Positions 1 through 7,111 of a stretch of 17,044 bases of DNA are shown in pieces. Position 1 is the stretch's first letter. Each line of letters begins with the position of its first letter. Both the position numbers and the translations under genes were made by a program. The notes under the pieces were generated by a model that ran no database searches, had not been told where the DNA came from, and saw only the letters and a list, made by a program, of their open reading frames with translations. The stretch is taken from contig CAYRFD010000017.1 in the NCBI GenBank assembly GCA_964423475.1, positions 1 through 17,044 on the forward strand. The letters are read 5' to 3'. This DNA comes from JAUPVN01 sp964423475 (lineage in GTDB: Bacteria > Patescibacteriota > Saccharimonadia > Saccharimonadales > CAIOMD01).

Positions 1-827
1 GGAAATTTAGCCCAAAAGATGAAAAACGAGATATGCAGTGGCAAAGCCCTTGGGGGGTCGGTTTCCCCGGCTGGCATTTAGAATGCTCTGCAATGGCATT
101 AGCAAAACTTGGCCCCACAATAGATATACATACGGGTGGAATAGACCATATAGCCGTTCACCATACAAACGAGATTGCCCAAAGCGAATGTGCTAACGAA
201 GCTCCATTTGCAAACTATTGGCTTCACAACAATCATATGTTAAGCAATGGCACAAAAATAAGTAAAAGTTTAAATAATGGCTATACCTTAAACGATATTT
301 ATAATAAAGGTTATAGCGCAAACGATTTTAGAATGTTACTACTACAGAGCCATTACCGCACAGAATCTAACTTTTCTTGGGATAATTTACAATCTGCAAA
401 AAACAGATTAGCTAATTGGGCCAATATTGCATGCCTAAGGTGGCAAATTACCAAAAGTAATTTAGACTACAGCGACCAATATACTAATGCTATTACAAAA
501 ATAAATGATGCTCTTAGTAATGACTTAGATTGCCCAGCAGCACTAATAGAAGTAGAAAAAGCTCTAAATTATGCAGAAGAACACGGTGTAACAGAACAAA
601 CAGTAAATGATTTTACAAAGTTTTTAGAACACATACAAAGCTCACTTGGTTTAGAAGTACTATCTAAAGACATCAATAATGATCAAAAACAAATTTTAGC
701 TAAAAGAAAAAATGCTCGTGATAATAATGATTGGCAAGAATCAGACAACTTACGCAACCAATTATTAGAACAGGGCATAGAAGTTAAAGACACCAAAATT
801 GGCCAAATCTGGTATCACACCAATTAG
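1..827 (+). CDS. cysS: Cysteinyl-tRNA synthetase, C-terminal part (5' end outside window)
   Basis: Class I aminoacyl-tRNA synthetase that charges tRNA-Cys in the cytoplasm. The reading frame is open from base 3, so the ATG at 33 is internal and the gene enters from the left; the HIGH motif is not in the window. Visible family marks are PGWHLECSAM (its Cys is a zinc ligand in the E. coli enzyme), then GGIDHIAVHHTNEIAQ (His and Glu zinc ligands), then KISKS, the KMSKS-loop equivalent, followed by the helical anticodon-binding end with the usual final segment rich in KRKNARDNNDWQ. The usual FPHHENE is AVHHTNE here: the zinc-binding His and Glu are kept and the neighbours differ. It stops at TAG. 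The next gene begins 92 bases on with its own promoter, so cysS probably ends its transcription unit. Identification is secure. Confidence 0.96.
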   Translation, partial: KFSPKDEKRDMQWQSPWGVGFPGWHLECSAMALAKLGPTIDIHTGGIDHIAVHHTNEIAQSECANEAPFANYWLHNNHMLSNGTKISKSLNNGYTLNDIYNKGYSANDFRMLLLQSHYRTESNFSWDNLQSAKNRLANWANIACLRWQITKSNLDYSDQYTNAITKINDALSNDLDCPAALIEVEKALNYAEEHGVTEQTVNDFTKFLEHIQSSLGLEVLSKDINNDQKQILAKRKNARDNNDWQESDNLRNQLLEQGIEVKDTKIGQIWYHTN

Positions 828-853
828 TACTACAAGATTTATAAGTTTAAACA

Positions 854-873
854 GTAATTATTGTATAAATTAC
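854..873. repeat. Inverted repeat overlapping the -35 of the Nramp-like gene
   Basis: GTAATT (854-859) and AATTAC (868-873) form a perfect 6-base dyad with an 8-base centre. The right arm overlaps the likely -35 hexamer at 870-875. It could be an operator or a weak structure at the end of cysS. AT-rich dyads of this length also arise by chance, so this is a weak call. Confidence 0.25.
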
Positions 874-897
874 AATTAATAACGTTTATGCTATAAT
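870..897 (+). promoter_or_regulatory. Promoter of the Nramp-like transporter
   Basis: TTACAA (870-875), a 16-base spacer and a perfect TATAAT (892-897). Transcription would begin near 904, giving a leader of about 16 bases before the ATG at 920. That leader has no Shine-Dalgarno sequence. Confidence 0.55.
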
Positions 898-919
898 AAG
901 TATAAATTGGTTATAAATA

Positions 920-2284
920 ATGGCTAAAAAATCTACTAATAAAATCACCCAAGAAATAAACAAATCAGAAAAAAGAGCATTATCTATTGCCAAAAGTTTT
1001 TTGAACTATAAAAAATATAACAGAGCTGTTCGCATATTAGGACCAGGGTTAGTAACAGGAGCGGCAGATGATGACCCTTCTGGAGTAGCTACATATTCTC
1101 AGGCAGGAGCAATGTTTGGTTTTGGCTTACTTTGGATTTTTCCTATAAAATATCCTCTGCTTTTAGCGGTACAGCAAACATGCGCAAATATTGGTGCTGT
1201 AACAGGTAAGGGCTTAGCCGCAATAATTAAAGATCATTACAGCGCTAAACTACTCTACGCAGTAGTTGGGCTTGTAGTAGTTGCAAATGTTATAAATATT
1301 GGTGCAGACATAGGCGCTATGGCATCTACGGCACAGCTTTTGGTTCCATTTTCTTATACATTTTTAGCAATAGCTTTTACAGTTATTGTTATAGCTCTGC
1401 AACTGTTTGTTAAATACCGTACTTATGCAAAAATATTAAAATGGTTAGCAGTAGTTTTACTAGCTTACCCACTAACGGCAATAATAATTGGGGTAGATTG
1501 GCTAGAGGCTATAAAAGCTACTTTTACTTTTAATTTTAATCTTGGTAATGCAGAACTTTACATGCTTGTTGCAATGTTGGGCACAACTATATCGCCATAT
1601 TTATTTTTTTGGGACACATCAGAAACAGTAGAAGAAGAAATACTGCATAAAAGGGTAGCAATTAATGGTTTAAAGCAACCCAAAATTACCAAACATTTTA
1701 TGAGAAAAATAAAGCTAGATAATTTTGCCGGCATGACAATAGCACTATTAGGAGCATGGTTTATTGTGGTGGCTTGTGCTTCTGCATTAAATGCACACGG
1801 AATAACAGAAATTAACTCGGCAGCAGACGCCGCTAAAGCCTTTGAACCGCTACTTGCCGGCACAAATAACGCAGGTTTTTGGGCAAAAGTTCTATTTTCT
1901 GTAGGAATTATTGGGGTAGGGCTGCTTGCCGTACCGGTGCTAGCTGGTTCTTCTGCATATGCAATAAGTGAGGTTTTTGGCTGGCGCGAAGGTTTGTACA
2001 GAAAATACAAAAAGGCAACTGGCTTTTACGTAGTTATACTAATTGCCACAGTTATAGGGCTGTCTTTTAACTTTATTGGCATAGACCCAATTAGAGCATT
2101 AGTTTTTACGGCCGTTTTTAACGCAATTGCTGCAGTACCCTTGTTATTACTTATTGCAAGAATAGGTAGCAGATCAGATATAATGGGAGAATACAAAAAT
2201 AAAATTATAGTTACACTATTTGTATGGCTAGCATTTATTATTATGTTCGCTGCATGTATATTTTTGTTAATTAGTTATATTTAA
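920..2284 (+). CDS. Nramp/SLC11-family divalent cation transporter, NRMT-like (possibly magnesium)
   Basis: Integral membrane protein of 454 residues with about 11 hydrophobic segments and a charged N-terminal tail of about 35 residues. In the first membrane helix the canonical Nramp DPGN motif is DPSG (residues 52-55, within DDDPSG). In the sixth the canonical Met-Pro-His is Ser-Pro-Tyr (225-227, within TTISPY). Manganese and iron transporters use the Asn and Met of these motifs to hold transition metals. As I recall, the NRAMP-related magnesium transporters (NRMTs, characterised from Eggerthella lenta) lack them and carry a DPSG-type motif. I therefore infer Mg2+ or another hard cation rather than Mn2+, and would not name it mntH. 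No metal regulator lies nearby. The gene is monocistronic, has its own promoter, and faces the next gene tail to tail 21 bases away. Family certain, substrate inferred. Confidence 0.85.
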   Translation: MAKKSTNKITQEINKSEKRALSIAKSFLNYKKYNRAVRILGPGLVTGAADDDPSGVATYSQAGAMFGFGLLWIFPIKYPLLLAVQQTCANIGAVTGKGLAAIIKDHYSAKLLYAVVGLVVVANVINIGADIGAMASTAQLLVPFSYTFLAIAFTVIVIALQLFVKYRTYAKILKWLAVVLLAYPLTAIIIGVDWLEAIKATFTFNFNLGNAELYMLVAMLGTTISPYLFFWDTSETVEEEILHKRVAINGLKQPKITKHFMRKIKLDNFAGMTIALLGAWFIVVACASALNAHGITEINSAADAAKAFEPLLAGTNNAGFWAKVLFSVGIIGVGLLAVPVLAGSSAYAISEVFGWREGLYRKYKKATGFYVVILIATVIGLSFNFIGIDPIRALVFTAVFNAIAAVPLLLLIARIGSRSDIMGEYKNKIIVTLFVWLAFIIMFAACIFLLISYI

Positions 2285-2288
2285 TTTA

Positions 2289-2309
2289 ATAATAATTATA
2301 AATTATTAT
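2289..2309. terminator. AT-only hairpin between two convergent genes, possible two-way terminator
   Basis: ATAATAATT (2289-2297), a 3-base ATA loop and AATTATTAT (2301-2309) form a perfect 9-base stem. It sits exactly in the gap between the Nramp-like gene (plus) and the 89-residue protein gene (minus, stop at 2306-2308). Its position suits a bidirectional transcription end. It has no G or C and no clear U tract, so it would be thermally weak. Confidence 0.35.
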
Positions 2310-2575
2310 AACATTGAATTCAGATCTTTCTCTATTTGAGTGCTATTTAAACTTCCATCTATATCGGCCCCATCTAAACTGCCGTTAACGGTATTTAAAT
2401 CGTTAGAGTTATTAATTGGTGGAACAGATAAAGAAGAATCGTCTGGAGTTGTGCTAATTTCTGTTTTAACATCTTTATTAGAACTATATACTACATATCC
2501 AACACCACTTATAAAAACAACTGCAACTATTGCTAATACAATATAAACTGGCGAAAAGCCTCTTTTGTTATTCAT
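2306..2575 (-). CDS. Small single-helix membrane protein with Asn/Asp/Ser-rich outer tail
   Basis: Protein of 89 residues: a short basic start (MNNKRGF), one membrane helix at about residues 9-31, then a low-complexity tail rich in Asn, Ser, Asp and Leu that ends in LNSTQIEKDLNSML. The topology is most likely tail-out. The KRG/FSPV junction looks like a prepilin peptidase site, but the Glu expected at +5 is missing and a Pro is present, so a true pilin is unlikely. Small proteins starting with this K(R/K)GF-S/T-P-hydrophobic pattern are, in my experience, frequent in CPR genomes, without known function. Its ATG overlaps the stop codon of the helix-repeat gene (TAATG), so the two are translationally coupled and probably work together. 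No family name can be given. Confidence 0.75.
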   Translation of the reverse strand: MNNKRGFSPVYIVLAIVAVVFISGVGYVVYSSNKDVKTEISTTPDDSSLSVPPINNSNDLNTVNGSLDGADIDGSLNSTQIEKDLNSML

Positions 2576-3291
2576 TATTGCTGTACAGCTTTCTCTGCAG
2601 ACTCTGCAGCTATTTTTACATCATTTAAAAATGCCTTTACCGCAACTCTATAAGAATTCAAATCAGTTCTGGCTTTATTCATGGCTTCTTTAAAGGCCGC
2701 AACATTAGAGGTTGATGTTTCTACGTTAGAACAGTCTACTTTAAACTTAAATGAATCTAAAGCATCTACAGATGCCTGGGCATTGGTGCCAGCTAACTGC
2801 GCCTGCTCTAGCAAAGCATCGTGATTAACCGAAACTAACCCCATTTTAATGTAAAAATTTTCAATATTAGTAAAATGAGTATCAAAACCAGATTTTAACT
2901 TACTTGCAACTGAAGAACCATTATCTAAACTACTATTTAATCTATCAGAAACTGATTCACAGGCTTTTTGCTTTTGTTCTACTGTTTTAGCCTTAAACTC
3001 TACTTTTTTTTGCTCTAAAGCAGATTCTGCCTGTTTTTTAGCTTCTTCGCGCTTTTGTTCTGCAAGCTGTTTAGCTTCTTCTCTTTTTTGTTCAGCTAAT
3101 CTTTGAGCATCTTCTTTAGCTTGTTCGGCATTTTTTTTAGCTTCTTCGCGCTTTTGTTCTGCCTGCATTTCTAAAGATGAACTATCTGGGTTGCCTTCTC
3201 CTTGTAGTGCATCTACGCCAGACAAAGGCACGAATATTGCCAAATTCGCAAGTAATATTGTAAAGACAAATAAAACATTCTTTAATTTCAT
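2575..3291 (-). CDS. Secreted helix-repeat (coiled-coil) protein with five 11-residue repeats
   Basis: Protein of 238 residues with a signal peptide (residues 1 to about 28; hydrophobic stretch 6-24, then a GVDALQG end), so it is exported. Residues 44-98 are five back-to-back 11-residue units of the type AEQKREEAKKN. Eleven-residue periodicity predicts a long straight helix, or a lone helix stabilised by Glu-Lys pairs, rather than a common heptad coiled coil. The rest (99-238) is helical, with two cysteines (C111, C187) that could form a disulfide outside the cell. The start is supported by an AGGA site 8 bases upstream and by the signal peptide. It is first in a two-gene unit with the small membrane protein, overlapping it by one base (TAATG). 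A stalk, spacer or wall-associated role is conceivable. Function is unknown and no catalytic motif is visible. Confidence 0.85.
   Translation of the reverse strand: MKLKNVLFVFTILLANLAIFVPLSGVDALQGEGNPDSSSLEMQAEQKREEAKKNAEQAKEDAQRLAEQKREEAKQLAEQKREEAKKQAESALEQKKVEFKAKTVEQKQKACESVSDRLNSSLDNGSSVASKLKSGFDTHFTNIENFYIKMGLVSVNHDALLEQAQLAGTNAQASVDALDSFKFKVDCSNVETSTSNVAAFKEAMNKARTDLNSYRVAVKAFLNDVKIAAESAEKAVQQ
2998..3162 (-). repeat. Five tandem 33-base units encoding 11-residue helix repeats
   Basis: Units (read on the minus strand) code for AEQKREEAKKN, AEQAKEDAQRL, AEQKREEAKQL, AEQKREEAKKQ and AESALEQKKVE. The first, third and fourth are nearly identical in DNA as well, so copy number could change by slippage or recombination. 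The last unit is the most diverged. Confidence 0.85.
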
Positions 3292-3299
3292 ATATTTAT

Positions 3300-3303
3300 T
3301 CCT
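3300..3303 (-). promoter_or_regulatory. Shine-Dalgarno site of the helix-repeat gene
   Basis: AGGA (within CAGGAA) lies 8 bases before the ATG at 3291. It is one of only a few ribosome binding sites of this kind in the window and supports the chosen start. Confidence 0.55.
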
Positions 3304-3326
3304 GTTATTTTTTTAATGACTTTTCA

Positions 3327-3355
3327 AGTATACATAATCGCTATAAATATGTCGA
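3327..3355 (-). promoter_or_regulatory. Promoter of the helix-repeat / small membrane protein unit
   Basis: TCGACA (3355-3350), a 17-base spacer and TATACT (3332-3327), each one base from consensus. Transcription would begin near 3320, leaving a leader of about 28 bases that contains the AGGA site. Together with 3436-3441 on the other strand it fills the 157-base divergent gap, in which I see no RNA gene. Confidence 0.6.
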
Positions 3356-3435
3356 CTATCCAAAATAACTAATGATATTAACTTCTCATGAAATATGATT
3401 ATATGATATTTATATTTAATATAGATTAATTAATG

Positions 3436-3441
3436 TACAAT
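3436..3441 (+). promoter_or_regulatory. -10 element placing the transcript start at the ATG (leaderless ABC gene)
   Basis: TACAAT ends 7 bases before the ATG at 3449, so the expected transcript start falls on or next to the start codon. No Shine-Dalgarno sequence and no good -35 are visible upstream. Confidence 0.4.
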
Positions 3442-3448
3442 AATACTA

Positions 3449-4399
3449 ATGGCAAACCAATATTCTATTCATGCTGAATCAGTAATAAAGCATTTTGGTA
3501 CAACTAAAGCCCTAGACGGGGTTTCTCTTAAAGCAGACTACGGTAAAGTCACCGGCCTACTAGGCCCTAATGGATCAGGTAAAACTACTCTTATAAAAAT
3601 CATGTCTAGCTTGCTAGAGCCAACGCAAGGTAAAGTTTTAATAGATGGTATAGATGTTCACAGGCACCCAAACCAAGTAAGAAACATTATTGGCTTAGCA
3701 GGCCAATATGCAGCTGTAGACGATTATCTCACCGGTAGAGAAACTTTAGAAATGGTTGGTAGGCTTTATCACATGCCCAAGAAAGAAATTAAAAAGCGTT
3801 CCAATGAATTGTTACAGCAACTTGGCCTAGAGGATGCTGCAGATAGGCAAACAAAAACTTACTCTGGAGGTATGCGCCGCCGTTTAGACTTGGGTGCTAG
3901 TTTAGTTTCTACGCCAAAAGTATTATTTTTAGATGAGCCAACAACAGGTTTAGATCCACGTACTAGATTGCAACTATGGAGTATAATTCAAGATTTAGTA
4001 ACAAAAGGTGTAAGTATACTCTTAACAACTCAATATCTAGAAGAAGCTGATGCCTTAGCAGACAAAATGTATGTACTTAACCATGGCAAAGTAATCGCCA
4101 AGGGTACATCTGGTTCATTAAAAAGTAGCCTAGGCGTCGACATCATAGAGGTTATTGTTAAACAGAACCAGCTTATATTAGCCCAAAAATCACTCACTCA
4201 AAAACTTAACAAAACAATTACTATAGACGAACTTACCAGAAGGTTACAAATTAAAACAAAAAATGGTAGTGATGATATATTATTAGTTGCTCAAATTCTA
4301 CATGATATTAAAATTAAACCAGAAGAATTAAGCTTACATCGCCCTAGTCTTGATGACGTGTTTATGTCTTTAACAGCAGAGAGAAATCATAATGCTTAA
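3449..4399 (+). CDS. ABC transporter ATP-binding protein, DrrA-type drug/lipid exporter family
   Basis: Cytoplasmic ATPase subunit of 316 residues that drives the membrane partner encoded next. Walker A is GPNGSGKTT (39-47), the Q-loop Gln lies in GLAGQYAAVDDYLTG (about 86), the signature is YSGGMRRR (138-145) and Walker B is VLFLDEP (158-164). A C-terminal accessory domain ends in HRPSLDDVFMSLT, typical of the DrrA (daunorubicin resistance) subfamily. The last 8 bases overlap the permease gene (ATGCTTAA), so the two are translated together. There is no Shine-Dalgarno sequence; a TACAAT box sits 7 bases before the ATG. The family exports drugs, lipids or glycolipids; the actual cargo cannot be read from the sequence. 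Confidence 0.92.
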   Translation: MANQYSIHAESVIKHFGTTKALDGVSLKADYGKVTGLLGPNGSGKTTLIKIMSSLLEPTQGKVLIDGIDVHRHPNQVRNIIGLAGQYAAVDDYLTGRETLEMVGRLYHMPKKEIKKRSNELLQQLGLEDAADRQTKTYSGGMRRRLDLGASLVSTPKVLFLDEPTTGLDPRTRLQLWSIIQDLVTKGVSILLTTQYLEEADALADKMYVLNHGKVIAKGTSGSLKSSLGVDIIEVIVKQNQLILAQKSLTQKLNKTITIDELTRRLQIKTKNGSDDILLVAQILHDIKIKPEELSLHRPSLDDVFMSLTAERNHNA

Positions 4400-5171
4400 T
4401 AAATCTGTTAATGCAATTAGCGACACCTATGTCTTAGCTAAAAGAAACGTTAAAAGAAACTTTAGGGTGCCTCAATTACTCATATTTAGTAGTGCCCAAC
4501 CTATAATATTTTTACTATTATTTAATTTTGTATTTGGAGGGGCAGTTGCCGGTACAAGTGAAGAAAAATATATATTCTTTTTGTTACCCGGTATTATGGC
4601 TCAAATTGCCTTATTTGGGTCTATACAAACAGGTGTAGGTTTAGCAGAAGATCTTAATAAGGGAGTAATAGATAGGCTAAGAAGCTTACCGATCACTCGC
4701 TCTGCGGTCTTAGCTGGTCGTACATTTGCAGACTCTGCAAGAAATGTTTTTGTTATAGCCTTAATAACCATTGTCGGTATAATATTGGGTTTTAGAATTG
4801 AGCAAGGTTATGCAAAGTTTTTTGCAGCAATGTTACTAGTGCTATTGTTTGCTTATTCGTTCAGTTGGGTAAGTGCTAATATTGGCATGTGGCTAAAAGA
4901 CAGCGAAACTGTACAAGTTGCAGGTTTTCTATGGGTATTTCCATTAGTGTTTGCAAGCTCGGTTTTTGTGCCTGTAGCTACTATGCCATCTTGGTTACAA
5001 GGATTTGCCCAAAATCAACCAGTTACACAAGTAGTTAATGCCGTGCGTTATCTTGCGGTTGGTGGAGTACCAAATGGTCAACATTATATTTATGCAACTA
5101 TATTATGGTCTTTAGGTATTATTGCAGTATTTGCACCACTAGCAATCAGAATGTATAGAAAAATTCAGTAA
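4392..5171 (+). CDS. ABC-2 type exporter permease, DrrB family
   Basis: Membrane subunit of 259 residues with about six membrane segments; it pairs with the ATPase encoded just before it. A cytoplasmic N-terminal helix ends in RNFRVPQLL, followed by SAQPIIFLLLFNFVFGG. The coupling segment GVIDRLRSLPITRSAVLAGR (91-110) is the hallmark of the DrrB/ABC-2 group that contacts the ATPase. Its ATG lies inside the end of the ATPase gene (8-base overlap) with no separate ribosome site, indicating coupling. One ATPase and one permease would make a dimeric exporter. Substrate unknown; lipid or drug export is the family's usual task. Confidence 0.92.
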   Translation: MLNKSVNAISDTYVLAKRNVKRNFRVPQLLIFSSAQPIIFLLLFNFVFGGAVAGTSEEKYIFFLLPGIMAQIALFGSIQTGVGLAEDLNKGVIDRLRSLPITRSAVLAGRTFADSARNVFVIALITIVGIILGFRIEQGYAKFFAAMLLVLLFAYSFSWVSANIGMWLKDSETVQVAGFLWVFPLVFASSVFVPVATMPSWLQGFAQNQPVTQVVNAVRYLAVGGVPNGQHYIYATILWSLGIIAVFAPLAIRMYRKIQ

Positions 5172-5200
5172 ATTAAAGATTCAAAAATTATTATTACATC

Positions 5201-5214
5201 TAATATTAATATTA
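5201..5214. repeat. 14-base AT palindrome upstream of the L,D-transpeptidase gene
   Basis: TAATATTAATATTA is a perfect palindrome in the 115-base gap between the exporter pair and the transpeptidase. A small stem ACACT (5234-5238) / AGTGT (5247-5251) follows. Either could end the exporter transcript or bind a regulator, but both are weak and lack a U tract. Confidence 0.2.
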
Positions 5215-5277
5215 TATCTGGTTAAGGGGTACTACACTCTTACTAAAGTGTTCAAATTATGATTAAATATAAGCATT

Positions 5278-5281
5278 AGGA
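5278..5281 (+). promoter_or_regulatory. Shine-Dalgarno site of the L,D-transpeptidase gene
   Basis: AGGA ends 5 bases before the ATG at 5287 and fixes the start, which otherwise lies in low-complexity sequence. A TATGAT -10-like box lies about 25 bases further upstream, without a clear -35. Confidence 0.5.
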
Positions 5282-5286
5282 ATATT

Positions 5287-7029
5287 ATGAATAATAATAA
5301 AGACACAGATAATACGGCAGAACCAGAGCAAAACCCAGTAAAAGATGCCCAAGACGATATTAAAGCAAATAACGATATACAGCAATCCACTACAGATATT
5401 AACGATATAGCCCAAATTAGTAAACTAGGTCAACAAATAATTAAAGTAGATGAAGAATCTACACAAAAAGTAGGCTCAGAAACTAATGATATAGATCAAA
5501 CTAGCACTCAAGAATTTAATAGTAATAACGATTTTCATTTAGATAGCAGCTTGCCCCTAAAACCCGCTGATACTACGCCAAATATTAATAACCAAAAACA
5601 TATAAAAAAGATATTTAATTTAAAATCTAAAAAATCTAAAATTATATTTTTTTCTATAATAATAACTCTACTATTACTTGCAAGCATTACCGGTATTTTG
5701 TTTTATAAATCAAACAGCACCATATCTAAAAGGCAGCAAGCAAGCTTAATTGATTCCGATATATATATTGGTGGCATAGGGGTAGGTGGATTGGGCGCAA
5801 GCAAAGTTAAAGAAAGTCTGCAAAAATCTATAGATCAGCAAAAAATTACTCTAAAAATTAACGACCAAACAGTAGAGGCTAGCCCAACAGATATAGGTAT
5901 TAACTACCAAATAGATCAAACAATCCAAAATGCCATAAAACAAAGAAGACCATTGCTTGCAGAGTTGGGTTTAACAAAAAAACAAAAAATAGATCTAGCA
6001 CTATCTGTACAAATAGACAATCAAAAACTTGCAGAATATATTAACTCAAAAGTTGGTGCTCAACTATTATCTAAAAATGCAGAAGTAATAATAGAAAACA
6101 ATCAATTAGTTATAAAACCAAGCGCACAAGGCGCAGCTATAGACATAAATGATCTTACTAAGCAAGCAAGCAATATAAAACTAAACGAAAACTCAATTTT
6201 AATTACTGCAAAAACATCAGTTACTCAACCCCCAATTACCACTGCCGAGGCAGAAAAAGCCAAAGCAGAACTAGATACCTATATTGCACCAAATTATTCT
6301 GTTGGCAACACTACAGTAGGCTATAAAGATATACCTTTTGCTGCAAAACTAAGCTGGCTGGTTATTACTCCCAACCCAGAAAATAAAACAATCACCACTG
6401 GTATAGACAATAATAAAATTAACGAAACTATAGATGCATTTATAAAAACTTTTAATAGCAATACTCAAGATAGAGTTATCGTAATCCTTCCTAACGGTTC
6501 TTCTTTAATTGCACAAGACGGCGCAGATGGCACTAATGTGCCTACAGAATCTTTAAATTCTTCTAGAGCAACCTTAGTTAGCAGTATAGCTCAAAAACAA
6601 CCTGCAAGGGTAGAACTAGTAACTCAACCAGTAGCTCGTAACCAAAAAACTTTAGATGGTTTTGAAAAGATGGTACTTGTAAATAAAGAATCTTACAAAA
6701 CTCAAGCTATCCAGAATGGCCAAGTGCAAAAAGAAGTAACAGTATCTACCGGTAAACCAGGGTTTGAAACCCCTAATGGCACATATAGTATTTTGCGCAA
6801 AAAAGATATCAGCGACATGAAAGGCTGTGGTGGTGGAGAATGTTGGGAAGTTAAGAATGTAAAATGGCAATCATATTTTACAAACGAGGGCCACGCAATT
6901 CACGGCACGTGGTGGTACGTAAACTATGGTAACCAAAACGCAAGCCATGGTTGTGTAAATATGCGCGAGTCTGATGCAGAATGGTTTTATAATTGGCTAG
7001 ATATAGGTACACCTGTAGTAGTAATATAA
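5287..7029 (+). CDS. Membrane-anchored L,D-transpeptidase (YkuD) with peptidoglycan-binding domain
   Basis: Enzyme of 580 residues that forms 3-3 peptide crosslinks, or attaches proteins, in the cell wall. Order: cytoplasmic tail of about 115 residues rich in Asn, Asp and Gln; a basic stretch (LKSKKSK); one membrane helix (about 119-140); an outer part with a PG_binding_4-like region (about 155-300, containing QNAIKQRRPLLAEL); and a YkuD catalytic domain from about 455 to the end. Catalytic marks are H539 in IHGTWW and SHGCVN with nucleophile C556; the spacing fits the family. An insertion-like GCGGGECW in the catalytic domain adds two more cysteines. The long disordered inner tail is unusual and may bind a cytoplasmic partner. 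The start has an AGGA site. It faces the trehalase-like gene tail to tail. The domain call is strong; the crosslink type is inferred. Confidence 0.93.
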   Translation: MNNNKDTDNTAEPEQNPVKDAQDDIKANNDIQQSTTDINDIAQISKLGQQIIKVDEESTQKVGSETNDIDQTSTQEFNSNNDFHLDSSLPLKPADTTPNINNQKHIKKIFNLKSKKSKIIFFSIIITLLLLASITGILFYKSNSTISKRQQASLIDSDIYIGGIGVGGLGASKVKESLQKSIDQQKITLKINDQTVEASPTDIGINYQIDQTIQNAIKQRRPLLAELGLTKKQKIDLALSVQIDNQKLAEYINSKVGAQLLSKNAEVIIENNQLVIKPSAQGAAIDINDLTKQASNIKLNENSILITAKTSVTQPPITTAEAEKAKAELDTYIAPNYSVGNTTVGYKDIPFAAKLSWLVITPNPENKTITTGIDNNKINETIDAFIKTFNSNTQDRVIVILPNGSSLIAQDGADGTNVPTESLNSSRATLVSSIAQKQPARVELVTQPVARNQKTLDGFEKMVLVNKESYKTQAIQNGQVQKEVTVSTGKPGFETPNGTYSILRKKDISDMKGCGGGECWEVKNVKWQSYFTNEGHAIHGTWWYVNYGNQNASHGCVNMRESDAEWFYNWLDIGTPVVVI

Positions 7030-7088
7030 ATATAGTTATCAAAAAATATATACTTTAGTTTTTTAGATAAAAATTACAGATATATATT

Positions 7089-7111
7089 GCGGCTAATGTG
7101 GCCTTAGCTGT
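7089..7111 (+). terminator. Possible hairpin at the end of the L,D-transpeptidase transcript
   Basis: GCGGCTAA (7089-7096) can pair with TTAGCTGT (7104-7111), an 8-pair stem including two G-U pairs, around a 7-base loop. The right arm overlaps the stop end of the opposite gene. No U tract follows, so it may only be a weak terminator or chance. The rest of the 74-base convergent gap shows nothing clear. Confidence 0.25.

Noticed and set aside
1558..2010. 150-codon open frame on the minus strand inside the Nramp-like gene
   Set aside because: It lies opposite membrane-helix coding sequence, has no start signals or recognisable domain, and is explained as a mirror of the real gene.
920..2284. 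Naming the transporter mntH
   Set aside because: The DPGN and Met-Pro-His motifs required for manganese are both altered.
2998..3162. CRISPR array or satellite because of repeated 33-base units
   Set aside because: The units are directly adjacent without spacers, keep the reading frame and code for a regular helix, so they are protein repeats.
3292..3448. tRNA or regulatory RNA in the largest gene-free gap
   Set aside because: No cloverleaf, CCA end or GC-rich stem is visible; the gap is accounted for by two divergent promoters.
5172..5286. Riboswitch-like leader before the L,D-transpeptidase gene
   Set aside because: Only a 14-base AT palindrome and a 5-base stem are present, far from any known aptamer layout.
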